Assembly: GCF_904846155.1 (NCBI RefSeq)
Contig: NZ_CAJGZP010000001.1
Location: forward strand, 1,054,001-1,118,000
Reading direction: 5' to 3'
Source: Psychrobacter fulvigenes
GTDB lineage: Bacteria > Pseudomonadota > Gammaproteobacteria > Pseudomonadales > Moraxellaceae
Length of the DNA: 64,000 nt
Part shown: positions 1 through 8,570 of the stretch, piece after piece
Position numbering within the stretch: the stretch's first letter is position 1
Layout of the letters: the number at the start of each line of letters is the position of its first letter
Made by a program: the position numbers and the translations under genes
The notes under the pieces: model-generated
Databases searched by the model: none
What the model saw: the letters and a program-made list of their open reading frames with translations, nothing else
Told to the model about the DNA's origin: nothing

Positions 1-2
1 AA

Positions 3-791
3 GTCGTCGAGCAGGTCGTACGTCCGACGGGTTTGATTGATCCTGAGATTGAGATACGCCCTGTACTGACGCAGGTAGATGATGTGTTGTCTGAAATTAC
101 CAAACGTCGTGAGCTCGATGAGCGCGTACTCATTACCACCTTGACCAAGCGCATGGCAGAGGATTTGACCAGCTATCTCAAAGAATATGATGTCAAAGTC
201 GCTTATTTGCATTCAGACATCGATACCGTTGAGCGTATGCAGATTATTCATGAGCTGAGGACTGGCGTTCATGATGTATTGGTTGGCATTAACCTACTGC
301 GTGAAGGTCTTGATATGCCTGAAGTGTCACTGGTTGCTATCTTTGATGCGGATAAGGAAGGCTTCTTGCGTTCTGAGCGTTCTTTGATTCAGACCATTGG
401 CCGTGCAGCGCGGCATTTGAATGGTAAAGCCATTCTTTATGCTGATCGTATTACACCTAGCATGCAAAAAGCCATCGAGGAGACTGATCGTCGCCGTGAA
501 AAGCAAGTCGCCTTTAACCTTGAACATGGCATTACGCCAAAAGGGGCGCGCCGAAATGTCACAGACAAAATCGATACTGGCGAAGACTTGGACGCCAACG
601 ACAATCAAGCCATTCCAGTCAAAAGTCATCTGCCTGATGTCGATATTAGCATATTACGTAGCCCTGATTTGCTTGCCAAAGAGATTAATCGTCTTGAGAA
701 GCTCATGAAACAGTTCTCACGCGATTTGAAGTTTGAGGATGCTGCTAAGACAAGGGATAAGGTGCTAGAGCTAAAGGCACATTTGCTTTAG
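3..791 (+). CDS. uvrB: UvrABC system protein B, C-terminal part (cut by window start)
   Basis: Damage-recognition helicase subunit of nucleotide excision repair, acting with UvrA and UvrC in the cytoplasm. The reading frame is open to the first base of the window, so the 5' end lies outside; about 262 residues are visible. They begin with the UvrB-like VEQVVRPTG stretch. The second helicase domain follows, with [16 protein letters not shown] and the arginine-finger region QTIGRAARH. The C-terminal UVR motif, which contacts UvrC, occupies the last 35 residues ([19 protein letters not shown]). The sequence is intact to its stop and is followed by a strong terminator. Identification is firm; only the upstream part is missing. 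Confidence 0.97.
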   Translation, partial: VVEQVVRPTGLIDPEIEIRPVLTQVDDVLSEITKRRELDERVLITTLTKRMAEDLTSYLKEYDVKVAYLHSDIDTVERMQIIHELRTGVHDVLVGINLLREGLDMPEVSLVAIFDADKEGFLRSERSLIQTIGRAARHLNGKAILYADRITPSMQKAIEETDRRREKQVAFNLEHGITPKGARRNVTDKIDTGEDLDANDNQAIPVKSHLPDVDISILRSPDLLAKEINRLEKLMKQFSRDLKFEDAAKTRDKVLELKAHLL

Positions 792-821
792 TCATAAATA
801 ACTTAGACTCTCATGCATATT

Positions 822-862
822 AAAAAGGTGGGTTGCATATTTTTTTGCAGCTCACCTTTTTT
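822..862 (+). terminator. Intrinsic terminator after uvrB
   Basis: A 16-nt arm starting AAAAAGGTG pairs with a downstream arm ending CACCTTTTT. The pairing has one G-U and one mismatch, followed by a T run, and lies 30 bases past the uvrB stop. Confidence 0.85.
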
Positions 863-934
863 ATTTGATTAGCGCTTGAAAAAAATAGCTTTTTATCTAT
901 TCATATTAATAACTAATATTTGGCGTTTAGATAA

Positions 935-965
935 CTTGTAATTATAGTAAATGCCACTTAATATG
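935..965 (+). repeat. Leader repeat, copy 1 (before first aminotransferase gene)
   Basis: A 31-base stretch starting CTTGTAAT and ending AATGCCACTTAATATG recurs at 2211-2241 with five differences. Each copy lies 50-60 bases before one of the two paralogous aminotransferase genes. This shows that the tandem duplication included the upstream control region. Confidence 0.8.
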
Positions 966-1023
966 ATATCAATCAGCTGCATGGGCTTTATTACTCACGG
1001 ACGACTTAGGCGGATTATATATC

Positions 1024-2106
1024 ATGCTTACTAATACCAATAATAATACCAATAATAATACTGATAAATTACTCAAATTAGACTTCAATGAAAACTCCTT
1101 AGGCATGTCAGACTCTGCCAAAGCAGCCATCATCAACGCCTTAGGCAGCGCTGCTCGTTATCCAGATAAACAGCGTAGAAAACTATTGACCAAAGTAGCC
1201 GCTATAAATGGCGTGCCTGAAGAACAAGTTCTATTGGGTAATGGGTCCATTGAGAGTATCAGGGCTGTCGTACAAATGCTGCATGACAAAGCATTAAAGA
1301 CAAACGTAGCGTTCCAACTGGTCATTCCAGACCCAACCTTTGGGTGTGCAGCGCTGTATGCAGTTTCCCTTGGCGTACCAGTGGTAAAGGTACCGTTGAC
1401 TACCGATAACTATGATTTTGACTTTGAAAGATTGCAGGAAGCTGCCGATGAATTTGCCGGTATCAGCCTGTTTTATCTTTGTAATCCCAATAACCCAACA
1501 GCAATCATTACCGCAACGGATAAGCTGAAAAATTGGATAAAAAACGCCCCAGAAAACCATTACTTCTTACTGGATGAAGCCTACTTTGGATATGTCACAG
1601 ACCCAAGTTTTGAGAGTGGGGTTGAGTGGATAAAGCAGGAGTTGTCAGATAACCTGGTTGTCGTTCGTACCTTTTCAAAATTATTTGGGCTTGCAGGTTT
1701 GCGAGTAGGCTATGCGATTGCAAATCCGCAAACTATTTTAGAAATTGAATCCTTAATGTCTACGGATAATATTAATTTATCAGGTGCCGTTGCCGCGATA
1801 GCCACACTAGAAGATGAAGCGTTTTTGGCGCACAGTTTGCAAACCACCAATCAAGCAAGGCAGATGATGGAGGCGACACTCGATGAGTTGGGACTGCGTT
1901 ATTTGCCATCGCAAACTAACTTTATTTTTCATGAAATTAAAGGCGATGTACAGACATATATAGATAGAATGAGGGAGCATGGCATTGCGGTTGGTCGAGA
2001 GTTTCCTTCTATCCCAAGTTTCAATCGTATCACGCTTGGTACGCCTGAAGAGATGACGGTTGTTATTGAAGCATTGAAGTTATTTCGGGAGAAAGGTTGG
2101 GTCTGA
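1024..2106 (+). CDS. HisC-like PLP-dependent aminotransferase, copy 1
   Basis: Fold-type I class I/II aminotransferase of the histidinol-phosphate aminotransferase group, cytoplasmic, 360 residues, close to the usual HisC length. Visible landmarks are the N-terminal NENSLGMS motif, NGSIESIR (71-80), CNPNNPTA (153-160), the PLP-pyridine aspartate in DEAY (Asp184), the Schiff-base lysine in RTFSKLFGL (Lys219) and the phosphate-binding GLRVGY. No other histidine-biosynthesis gene lies nearby, so a true HisC role is unproven and another amino donor/acceptor pair is possible. An adjacent paralogue (2291-3343) is clearly a tandem duplicate. The N-terminus is Asn/Thr-rich, encoded by a 12-bp tandem repeat. 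The start has only a weak GGCGGA ribosome binding site. Confidence 0.85.
   Translation: MLTNTNNNTNNNTDKLLKLDFNENSLGMSDSAKAAIINALGSAARYPDKQRRKLLTKVAAINGVPEEQVLLGNGSIESIRAVVQMLHDKALKTNVAFQLVIPDPTFGCAALYAVSLGVPVVKVPLTTDNYDFDFERLQEAADEFAGISLFYLCNPNNPTAIITATDKLKNWIKNAPENHYFLLDEAYFGYVTDPSFESGVEWIKQELSDNLVVVRTFSKLFGLAGLRVGYAIANPQTILEIESLMSTDNINLSGAVAAIATLEDEAFLAHSLQTTNQARQMMEATLDELGLRYLPSQTNFIFHEIKGDVQTYIDRMREHGIAVGREFPSIPSFNRITLGTPEEMTVVIEALKLFREKGWV
1035..1061 (+). repeat. 12-bp tandem repeat inside the aminotransferase N-terminus
   Basis: TACCAATAATAA is repeated twice plus a partial copy, coding for an Asn/Thr-rich stretch at residues 5-13. The paralogue lacks it, so copy number may vary by slippage. 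Confidence 0.6.
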
Positions 2107-2210
2107 CTGGTGGATTAAAGGATTAGTGGGTTAAAAAAGCTATTTTTACCTATTGAGAAAACTGCTGAGACAATGGCCTAAATAGTATCTGATGTTTGTT
2201 TGTGAGAACC

Positions 2211-2241
2211 CTTGTAATCAAATCCAATGCCACTTAATATG
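2211..2241 (+). repeat. Leader repeat, copy 2 (before second aminotransferase gene)
   Basis: Matches 935-965 in 26 of 31 bases, including an unbroken 16-base block AATGCCACTTAATATG. It lies 50 bases before the GTG start of the second aminotransferase gene. Confidence 0.8.
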
Positions 2242-2290
2242 GCACCCATTAATCCCATAAATTACTTACCAATTAGGCTTATTACCCATT

Positions 2291-3343
2291 GTGCATACTC
2301 ATAACTTACTAGAGTTAAACTCTAACGAAAACTCACTTGGCATGTCAGACTCTGCCAAACAAGCCATTCTAGACTCTTTAGATATCGGCTTTCGCTATCC
2401 AGATGATCAACGCGCTGCCCTCATTAGCAAAATAGCCGAGATAAATGGCGTGACAGAAAGCCAAGTCTCGCTAGGTAACGGCTCAAGCGAAAACATCCGA
2501 GCCGTCGTGCAAATGCTACAAACCAAAGCATTAAAAGACGGCAATCAATTCCAAGTGGTGGTACCTGATCCTACCTTCGCTTACGCAGAATTGTATGCAC
2601 TCTCTCTCGGCGAGTCTGTTGTAAAAGTACCTCTGACAGCTGAAAACTATGATTTGGATTTTGACAACTTGCAAAAAGCCGCCGATGAGTTTGACGGTAT
2701 CAGTCTATTTTATCTTTGTAATCCTAACAATCCAACGGCAACCATTACCGCGACGCATAAGCTGAAGGCTTGGATAAACAACGCCCCTGCGAACCACTAT
2801 TTCTTATTGGATCAAGCTTATTCAGAATACATTACGGATCCAAGTTTTGAGAGTGGGGTTGAGTGGATAAAGCAGGAGTTGTCAGCGAACCTAGTCGTCA
2901 TTCGTACCTTCTCAAAGCTATGTGCGCTAGCGGCTATGCGCATTGGCTACGCTATTGCTAGTCCACAAACCACCGCATCTATCGAAGCCTTTATGTCGAT
3001 AGACAACACCAATTTGTCAGGTGCAGTTGCTGTGCTAGCGACCTTGGACGATGAAGAGTTCTTGGCACACAGTTTGCGCACCACCAACCAATCACGGCAA
3101 ATGATAGAAGAGACGTTAGGTGAGCTGGGGCTGCGTTATTTGCCTTCACAAGCCAACTTTATTTTCCATGAGGTCACAGGTGATGTAAAAACTTACATCG
3201 ATAGAATGCGAGAGCATGGCATTGTGGTTGGTCGCGAGTTTCCACCTATTGAAGGTTTCAGTCGCCTCACGCTTGGCACACCCGATGAGATGGCAGTGTT
3301 CATTAAAGTGTTAAAATTATTTCGCGAGAAAGGCTGGGTTTAG
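2291..3343 (+). CDS. HisC-like PLP-dependent aminotransferase, copy 2
   Basis: A 350-residue paralogue of the preceding gene, colinear along nearly its whole length and strongly similar. It begins with GTG, ten codons shorter at the N-terminus because the Asn-rich repeat is absent. The PLP lysine is kept (RTFSKLCAL, Lys209), as are CNPNNPTA and the PLP aspartate (Asp174). However DEAY has become DQAY (Glu175 to Gln), and the FGLAGLR segment has become CALAAMR. These changes around the cofactor suggest altered substrate range or relaxed constraint, though the frame is fully open. There is no terminator between the two genes, so they may share a transcript in addition to the duplicated leader. 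Confidence 0.82.
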   Translation: MHTHNLLELNSNENSLGMSDSAKQAILDSLDIGFRYPDDQRAALISKIAEINGVTESQVSLGNGSSENIRAVVQMLQTKALKDGNQFQVVVPDPTFAYAELYALSLGESVVKVPLTAENYDLDFDNLQKAADEFDGISLFYLCNPNNPTATITATHKLKAWINNAPANHYFLLDQAYSEYITDPSFESGVEWIKQELSANLVVIRTFSKLCALAAMRIGYAIASPQTTASIEAFMSIDNTNLSGAVAVLATLDDEEFLAHSLRTTNQSRQMIEETLGELGLRYLPSQANFIFHEVTGDVKTYIDRMREHGIVVGREFPPIEGFSRLTLGTPDEMAVFIKVLKLFREKGWV

Positions 3344-3540
3344 TTGATAGGCTAAAAGAGGCTAGCGAATACTAAACCAGCAGTATATGTCTCAACACTA
3401 ATTCTAATCTTACCAACCATAAACGCAGTTTTACACATCTAATCTTCAATGACAGTCGTTTTTCTTATAGGATAAATCAGTGGCACAGCAAGTGATCTGA
3501 GATCAAAAAACCTATAAACCTGAATCACAAGGATATAAGA

Positions 3541-3918
3541 ATGGATGTCAAAGCGTTATTCAAAAAAGGCATAGAAAAGCAACTACTGGACGTTGAAGAC
3601 TATATTTTTACCCCCAAGCGTATGGATATGAGTGTCGATGAAGGCGAGCTGGCTTGCATCTTGAACAGTGATGGCAGTGTCAATATCTTCTATAGTAAGC
3701 ACGGCATAACTGACGTTAGAGCCGCGGCTCGTAAGCATCCGTTTACTGACTTTGAGACAGAGTTACATCATGGGATATATGATGATGTTATCGAAGACTT
3801 GATTGATAGCGTAAATGAGATCATAAACAGTCATTCTAAATACTTTCGCAGCACCAAAGTCTTGCCGACAACTGCTCCATTACCAGATAGCTCAGTGATT
3901 ACAGAAGCAGACAAGTAA
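3541..3918 (+). CDS. Hypothetical protein, 125 residues
   Basis: I do not recognise this family. The product is soluble-looking and acidic, with no signal peptide or membrane segment. It starts MDVKALFKKGIEK and has a mixed alpha/beta pattern with an acidic helix-like stretch (DDVIEDLIDSVNEII, about 80-95) and a Pro/Ser-rich tail. The ATG follows a good AAGGA ribosome binding site at 3529-3533 with proper spacing, and codon use matches neighbouring genes, which supports a real gene. It is probably a single-gene unit, closed by the bidirectional terminator at 3978-4026. Confidence 0.7.
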   Translation: MDVKALFKKGIEKQLLDVEDYIFTPKRMDMSVDEGELACILNSDGSVNIFYSKHGITDVRAAARKHPFTDFETELHHGIYDDVIEDLIDSVNEIINSHSKYFRSTKVLPTTAPLPDSSVITEADK

Positions 3919-3977
3919 TAAGACGTCACTCTAAAAAACCTATCAATATTCACTCTTCATAAAGTTGTTATTTATAT

Positions 3978-4026
3978 AAAAAAGACACCAAGCGCAGCGT
4001 TGAATAATGTGCTCTGTGTCTTTTTT
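3978..4026. terminator. Bidirectional terminator between convergent genes
   Basis: AAAAAAGACAC pairs perfectly with GTGTCTTTTTT across a 27-base interior, giving a T run on both strands. It serves the hypothetical gene on the plus strand and the lipoprotein gene on the minus strand. Confidence 0.8.
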
Positions 4027-4039
4027 AGTGAATTTACGC

Positions 4040-4432
4040 CTATGACTGCACAATGCTACCGTAGCAGCTCTGTAGCGATTTGGCGACAACTCTCGTGACC
4101 AGTTGTGCACGATACGCTGGGTCTATTGCTGCATTGCCCATATCAACGAGAGTTACTTGTTGCGGTGCTTGCTCACTGACGCAGCCACACACCTTACTTT
4201 GTATCGCTTCTTGTTGTGCATCTGTCATGGCAGCACTGGCAATGCGCCACGCACTTTGCTTTTCAATCTCGATGCGACACTGATTATCGACTGCCGCTTT
4301 GAATACGTTCATACCGATCTCGTTTGCAGTGCCGATAGCATTGCCAGTATTGTTGTTGACGCCGCCTGTGGTGGTACATCCAGCTAGGGCAAAAGTAGCA
4401 AGCATAGCGCTAGAAAGTAAGATTTTCTTCAT
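4040..4432 (-). CDS. Small predicted lipoprotein
   Basis: 130 residues with a classic lipoprotein signal: MKKILL, a hydrophobic core, and the lipobox LAGC with lipidated Cys19. The mature part starts with a Thr/Gly/Asn-rich linker. A compact domain follows with four cysteines (in NQCRIE, KVCGC and LQSCYG), which could form two disulfides in the periplasm. It has a good ribosome binding site (AAAGGAC). The family is not recognised and no function is assigned; the overall pattern resembles other short cysteine-paired periplasmic proteins such as the one at 52532-52861. Confidence 0.8.
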   Translation of the reverse strand: MKKILLSSAMLATFALAGCTTTGGVNNNTGNAIGTANEIGMNVFKAAVDNQCRIEIEKQSAWRIASAAMTDAQQEAIQSKVCGCVSEQAPQQVTLVDMGNAAIDPAYRAQLVTRVVAKSLQSCYGSIVQS

Positions 4433-4622
4433 GATTTAGTCCTTTAGTAAATGTCATAGTTTGGGTGTCAAGATATTCACAAGAATCTGTGATTATACAT
4501 TTTTATAGCATTGACTCACATAACAAATAGCTAAGGCGAGGCCTATTTATGAGTTACCTTATCGGCGAGTAAATGAGTAAATGATTGATGCTAGAATTAA
4601 GTAAGCAAGTCTATCGATTATT

Positions 4623-5012
4623 CTAAGTTCTTAACAGATTGGCTAACCATGCGACCAACTCACGAGCAGGGGCGTCAATCAAGCACTGTGGACAATTAAG
4701 ATAGGTCATGACGCAATCATTTAAATCGGTCAGCATATGTAATATGAGCCCTAATCCAATGATCCGATAGGGTTTCTTTAAAAACAACATGCCTACATAA
4801 ACCAGCATCGCATAATAAGTATGCAATGGATGAAAGTTAATACTACAGCGATTGGGTGAGAAGATGGGGGTGGCGAATAGATGGTCTAAATCGACCAACA
4901 TGGTGGCTAGCAATATCAAATAAACGCGTTTATAGTCGCTACGGAAAAACACATAGGCAATGATCAAAGGCATACCAAAGTGTAGGAAATAATGCACAAG
5001 CGTCTGAGTCAT
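4623..5012 (-). CDS. DUF6122-like integral membrane protein
   Basis: 129 residues with three or four hydrophobic segments. Histidine/aspartate motifs are HYFLHFG at the N-terminus, VDLDHLFATP (about 41-50), a central FHPLHTYY and HMLTDLND near the C-terminus. These resemble the DUF6122 family and, more distantly, YdjM-type membrane-bound putative metal-dependent hydrolases. The His/Asp residues sit at segment ends, as metal ligands would. No activity is established for the family. It appears to be a single gene, separated from the next minus-strand gene by the terminator at 5072-5105. Confidence 0.68.
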   Translation of the reverse strand: MTQTLVHYFLHFGMPLIIAYVFFRSDYKRVYLILLATMLVDLDHLFATPIFSPNRCSINFHPLHTYYAMLVYVGMLFLKKPYRIIGLGLILHMLTDLNDCVMTYLNCPQCLIDAPARELVAWLANLLRT

Positions 5013-5071
5013 TGGTTTTCCGATTCAAAATAGGGCTCTGAGTGAATGCTATTTAACGATAATAAAACAAA

Positions 5072-5105
5072 AAATCCAGTTAAGAAAATCATCTTAACTG
5101 GATTT
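5072..5105 (-). terminator. Terminator for the DUF697-like gene
   Basis: AAATCCAGTTAAG and CTTAACTGGATTT form a perfect 13-bp stem with an 8-base loop. On the minus strand the stem is followed by a T-rich run, just past the stop at 5131. Confidence 0.9.
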
Positions 5106-5130
5106 ATTTGTATAGCACGAATATTTGGAT

Positions 5131-5646
5131 TTAGATATTCTTACCATGCTGTTTTTGCTGAATGTCTTTTGCCAGATTGTAGCATTCGTTGATGTGGTCA
5201 GTCGCAATCTTTTTAAAGATCATATAACCCATGGTTGCTGCAACCATTTGCCCACCAAGCGGGATGAACTTGGTCACTTGTTTGGCAGCGATACGGCCAC
5301 CGAAACCTTGCATGGTTTTTTTGATGATGCCACGTGTCGCCATTAAGCCAGCAAAGTCTACCGTACGGTCTTTTAGCGCTTGCCAGTGAATCGCGCGTGA
5401 CTCTAGATCGACTGCTGACTCACGACCTTCAATTAGGCCAAAGCGTTCGCTAATATCAGGTAGCAGTTGGGTTAACATGCCCGCATCGACAGCCACATCA
5501 AAAAAAGGCACTGGTACGATAGCCACACCGGCAGAGTACTTGGCGCGTTTTTTGACCAGTTTTTGACATTCTTTTTTTACTTGATCTAAATCCAAGTTTG
5601 GATCGATGGTGTTTGGGAGTTTTTCAGCTGCTGGAGTGGTTTTCAT
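5131..5646 (-). CDS. DUF697/YcjF-like protein
   Basis: 171 residues. Two amphipathic or membrane-associating helices are visible: GVAIVPVPFFDVAVDAGML (about 40-58) and a C-terminal one around FIPLGGQMVAATMGYMIF (about 127-144). The VPVPFFDVAVDAG plus LPDISERFGL pattern is typical of the DUF697 family (YcjF C-terminal region), often found near GTPases or stress genes. Function is unknown. The start is supported by AAGGA eight bases before ATG. It is monocistronic, with its own terminator. Confidence 0.65.
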   Translation of the reverse strand: MKTTPAAEKLPNTIDPNLDLDQVKKECQKLVKKRAKYSAGVAIVPVPFFDVAVDAGMLTQLLPDISERFGLIEGRESAVDLESRAIHWQALKDRTVDFAGLMATRGIIKKTMQGFGGRIAAKQVTKFIPLGGQMVAATMGYMIFKKIATDHINECYNLAKDIQQKQHGKNI

Positions 5647-5997
5647 AAAGCTTCCTTATCTAAGGTTAAATACAAAAATATTAATTTTATTAAAATAACA
5701 AGTCTTTCAGATGGTTACTATTTTATGGATTTATAGATGACATACAATCATTGCTTTGTAGCAAAATGCAGAAAAATACTATGGCTATGCAGAGTTTTTG
5801 TAAATTTAGAGCGGTTTGGTTAAATATAGCATTGTTTGATATTTTTTGGCGTAGCCATCTAATAGGTATAGTACGCTTCAAGCTTCAGCCCACTCATAAG
5901 CATACTCTCCAAAGCAATGTGATGCAATGATGAAGGCTATACCGAGACGCTATAAATTGCCATTGTGACCCTGCGACAAAGCCAGTAGAATACGCTC
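5647..5997. other. Non-coding gap between divergent genes
   Basis: 351 AT-rich bases between the divergent DUF697-like gene and recJ. It must carry promoters for both, but I could not settle on a convincing -35/-10 pair. No ORF with a ribosome binding site, repeat or hairpin stands out. Confidence 0.6.
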
Positions 5998-7845
5998 ATG
6001 CTAAATTTGATTCCCCGTTATACTGGCACTCGCATTGACGAGTTGCCCGCCGCATTGCAACCCCTTGCCGCTCAATCAGTGACGCTTGCCAGGCTTTATG
6101 CTGGTCGCGGTATCACGACGCCTGATGAGCTTGAAACTGGACTGTCAGGTTTATTGCCCGCTGAGATGCTGCACGGTGTCACGACCGCAGTGCGTCTACT
6201 AGATGCGGCGATTGATGAGGCTCAGCGAATTTTGATCGTCGGTGACTTCGACTGTGATGGTGCGACCAGTACCGCGCTGATGATGCGTGCTTTGACTGCC
6301 ATGGGCGCGGTCGTTGATTTCCTAGTCCCTGATCGCTTCAAATACGGCTATGGTCTGACGCCTGAGATTGTCGAGTTGGGCATTGAAACCTATCAGCCCG
6401 ACATGATAGTGACGGTGGATAATGGTATCTCAAGTCGTGAAGGCGTCGCCCGTGCACAGGCTGATGGTATTATCGTCATCATTACCGATCATCACCTCAC
6501 CACCAAAGAGACACCGCCTGCTGAGGCCGTGGTCAACCCAAACCAGCTTGATTGCAACTTTACCAGTAAGGCATTGGTTGGAGTGGGCGTGGCGTTTTAT
6601 GTGCTGGGGCGACAGGCAAAGCTGCGCCGTGAGGCGGGCAAGTCCACTGTACAGGTCAGTCAATATCTCGACTTGGTCGCGCTTGGGACGATTGCAGACG
6701 TTGGCGTACTCGATAAAAACAACCGCATTCTAGTACATCATGGGCTGAACGCTATCCGACAGGGACGCTGCGGCCTAGGTATATTAGCACTGCTTGAGCA
6801 AGCAGGCCGTGACCCCAAGCAACTGCATGCGCAGGATTTTGGTTTTGTCTTAGGGCCGCGTATTAATGCCGCGGGACGCATGGATAATATGCGCATCGGT
6901 ATTGAATGCTTATTGACGGAAGACTGGAGCACAGCTCAGCGTCTGGCGCAGGAGCTTGAGCAGCTCAACCGCACGCGCCGTCAGGTAGAAGGCGAGATGC
7001 GTGCGCAAGCGGATAGTATCGTGCAGGCGTTGGCTGCTGATGACTCTAACAGCAACTGTTCTGACGACAGCCATTCTGACGCCAATAATGATGAAATAAT
7101 TAGCCATGCTCGCTCTGTTAACCATAAACCTAACAGCCAACCTAATAATAATAGCAATCGCAGTATTATTTTATATCAAGACGATTGGCATCAAGGCGTC
7201 ATCGGTATCGTCGCTGGACGTCTAAAAGAAAGTCATTATTTGCCAAGTATCGTCTTTGCGCCAGCAGACACACAGCGAACGGGTGACGACGATGCGATTA
7301 AAGGCTCAGCACGCTCTATCGCTGGCGTGCATATCCGTGATGCGATTGAGCAAGTTGCTGAGCGCCATCCTGACTTAATCAGTCACTTTGGTGGTCATGC
7401 GATGGCAGCTGGCTTGACTCTTAAGCGTGGGAACTTCGATGGCTTTGTGCGTGCTTTTGATGAAGTCATGGCAGAGATAGATGATGAAGTGTTTGCCGAG
7501 CAAAAATTCACCGATGGGGCGCTACAAGCCAGTGACTTTAGCTTATGGTTCGCTGAGCATTTAGCCAATGCCAGCATTTGGGGGCATGGCTTTGCGCCGC
7601 CGATATTTGATGGAGTGTTTGAGGTGCTTAGCTTTAAAGTTTTAAAAGATAAGCATCTCAAACTTTCACTGCGCTATCCTGATGTGCAGTATCCGATAGA
7701 GGCGATTTATTTTAATTTTGATAGTGAAGTTTGGGACTATCGCGCTGAGCAAGTGCATGTATTATTTGAGCTTGACATCAACGAGTGGAATGGCAAACAA
7801 AGCTTGCAGCTGATGGTGAAGGATTTAGCAGTCGTTAAACCTTAA
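5998..7845 (+). CDS. recJ: Single-stranded-DNA-specific 5'-3' exonuclease RecJ
   Basis: Degrades single-stranded DNA 5' to 3' in RecF-pathway recombination, mismatch repair and base excision repair. 615 residues against about 577 in E. coli. DHH-family metal motifs are present: DFDCDG (83-88), DNGISS (141-146), DHH (164-166), then GLGTIADV-like ALGTIADVG and GPRINAAGRMDN. The DHHA1 half includes HQGVIGIVAGRLKE and SHFGGHAMAAG. The extra length is mostly an Asn/Ser/Asp-rich insertion at about residues 347-388, between the long helix and the DHHA1 domain, probably a surface linker. The stop codon overlaps the stop of the convergent gene on the other strand (7842-7845). Confidence 0.97.
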   Translation: MLNLIPRYTGTRIDELPAALQPLAAQSVTLARLYAGRGITTPDELETGLSGLLPAEMLHGVTTAVRLLDAAIDEAQRILIVGDFDCDGATSTALMMRALTAMGAVVDFLVPDRFKYGYGLTPEIVELGIETYQPDMIVTVDNGISSREGVARAQADGIIVIITDHHLTTKETPPAEAVVNPNQLDCNFTSKALVGVGVAFYVLGRQAKLRREAGKSTVQVSQYLDLVALGTIADVGVLDKNNRILVHHGLNAIRQGRCGLGILALLEQAGRDPKQLHAQDFGFVLGPRINAAGRMDNMRIGIECLLTEDWSTAQRLAQELEQLNRTRRQVEGEMRAQADSIVQALAADDSNSNCSDDSHSDANNDEIISHARSVNHKPNSQPNNNSNRSIILYQDDWHQGVIGIVAGRLKESHYLPSIVFAPADTQRTGDDDAIKGSARSIAGVHIRDAIEQVAERHPDLISHFGGHAMAAGLTLKRGNFDGFVRAFDEVMAEIDDEVFAEQKFTDGALQASDFSLWFAEHLANASIWGHGFAPPIFDGVFEVLSFKVLKDKHLKLSLRYPDVQYPIEAIYFNFDSEVWDYRAEQVHVLFELDINEWNGKQSLQLMVKDLAVVKP

Positions 7846-8477
7846 TCCACTAAGCGGATAGACGGCAGATGCCAGTCGAAACGCAATGCCAACATACGTA
7901 CCCAAAAAATAATACCGAGCATGATAAATTCATTGACGCCTGCATGCACACCCAAGTAATCCAGCAATAAGTACGCCACTGAGCCAACAATGCTGGCGGT
8001 GATATATATTTCACGCTGCAGTACCAGTGGTATCTGATTACAGATAATATCACGTAATAAGCCACCGATAATCGCCGTCCAGACGCCCATCATAATGGCA
8101 ATCAGTGATGACATGTCTTGGTTCAAAGCTACTTTAAAACCGATAACGCTAAAGGCAGCAAGACCAATAGCATCAAACAATTTAACCGCTCTATCAATTT
8201 TATGATAAAGATGGAAAAAGGTCTGCAGGATAAGAGAGGTTGCCGTGATGACAAACATGTAGTTAAGATCTGTCATCCAAAATAGTGGATGGCGCTCCAG
8301 TGCCAAATCGCGCAAAGTACCGCCGCCAACAGCATTGGCCATGGATACTAAGATACAACCTGTGACATCAAAGCCTTTATGCTGCGCCAGTAAAGTACCG
8401 GCAATAGCGCAAGCAATCACGCCCACCATATCCAGTAGATACAATAAGATGTCAGGGAATATTAAATCATTAACCAT
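7842..8477 (-). CDS. UPF0126/TRIC-type membrane protein (YicG-like)
   Basis: 211 residues with seven hydrophobic segments and the duplicated glycine-rich signature of the family: ANAVGGGTLRDLAL (about 47-60) and AIIGGLLRDII (about 135-145). Bacterial members resemble trimeric intracellular cation channels; the family name UPF0126 reflects the unclear physiological role. It sits in the inner membrane. Its stop codon overlaps that of recJ by three bases, so the two transcripts converge without a terminator between them. Confidence 0.9.
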   Translation of the reverse strand: MVNDLIFPDILLYLLDMVGVIACAIAGTLLAQHKGFDVTGCILVSMANAVGGGTLRDLALERHPLFWMTDLNYMFVITATSLILQTFFHLYHKIDRAVKLFDAIGLAAFSVIGFKVALNQDMSSLIAIMMGVWTAIIGGLLRDIICNQIPLVLQREIYITASIVGSVAYLLLDYLGVHAGVNEFIMLGIIFWVRMLALRFDWHLPSIRLVD

Positions 8478-8570
8478 GGTTATATTACCAAGTAGTGACC
8501 GTTAAAATGGATGGGTGCTTGAAAATTCTATAATGATTTGGAAGGCGTCGACTTAACATGAGAATGCTGT

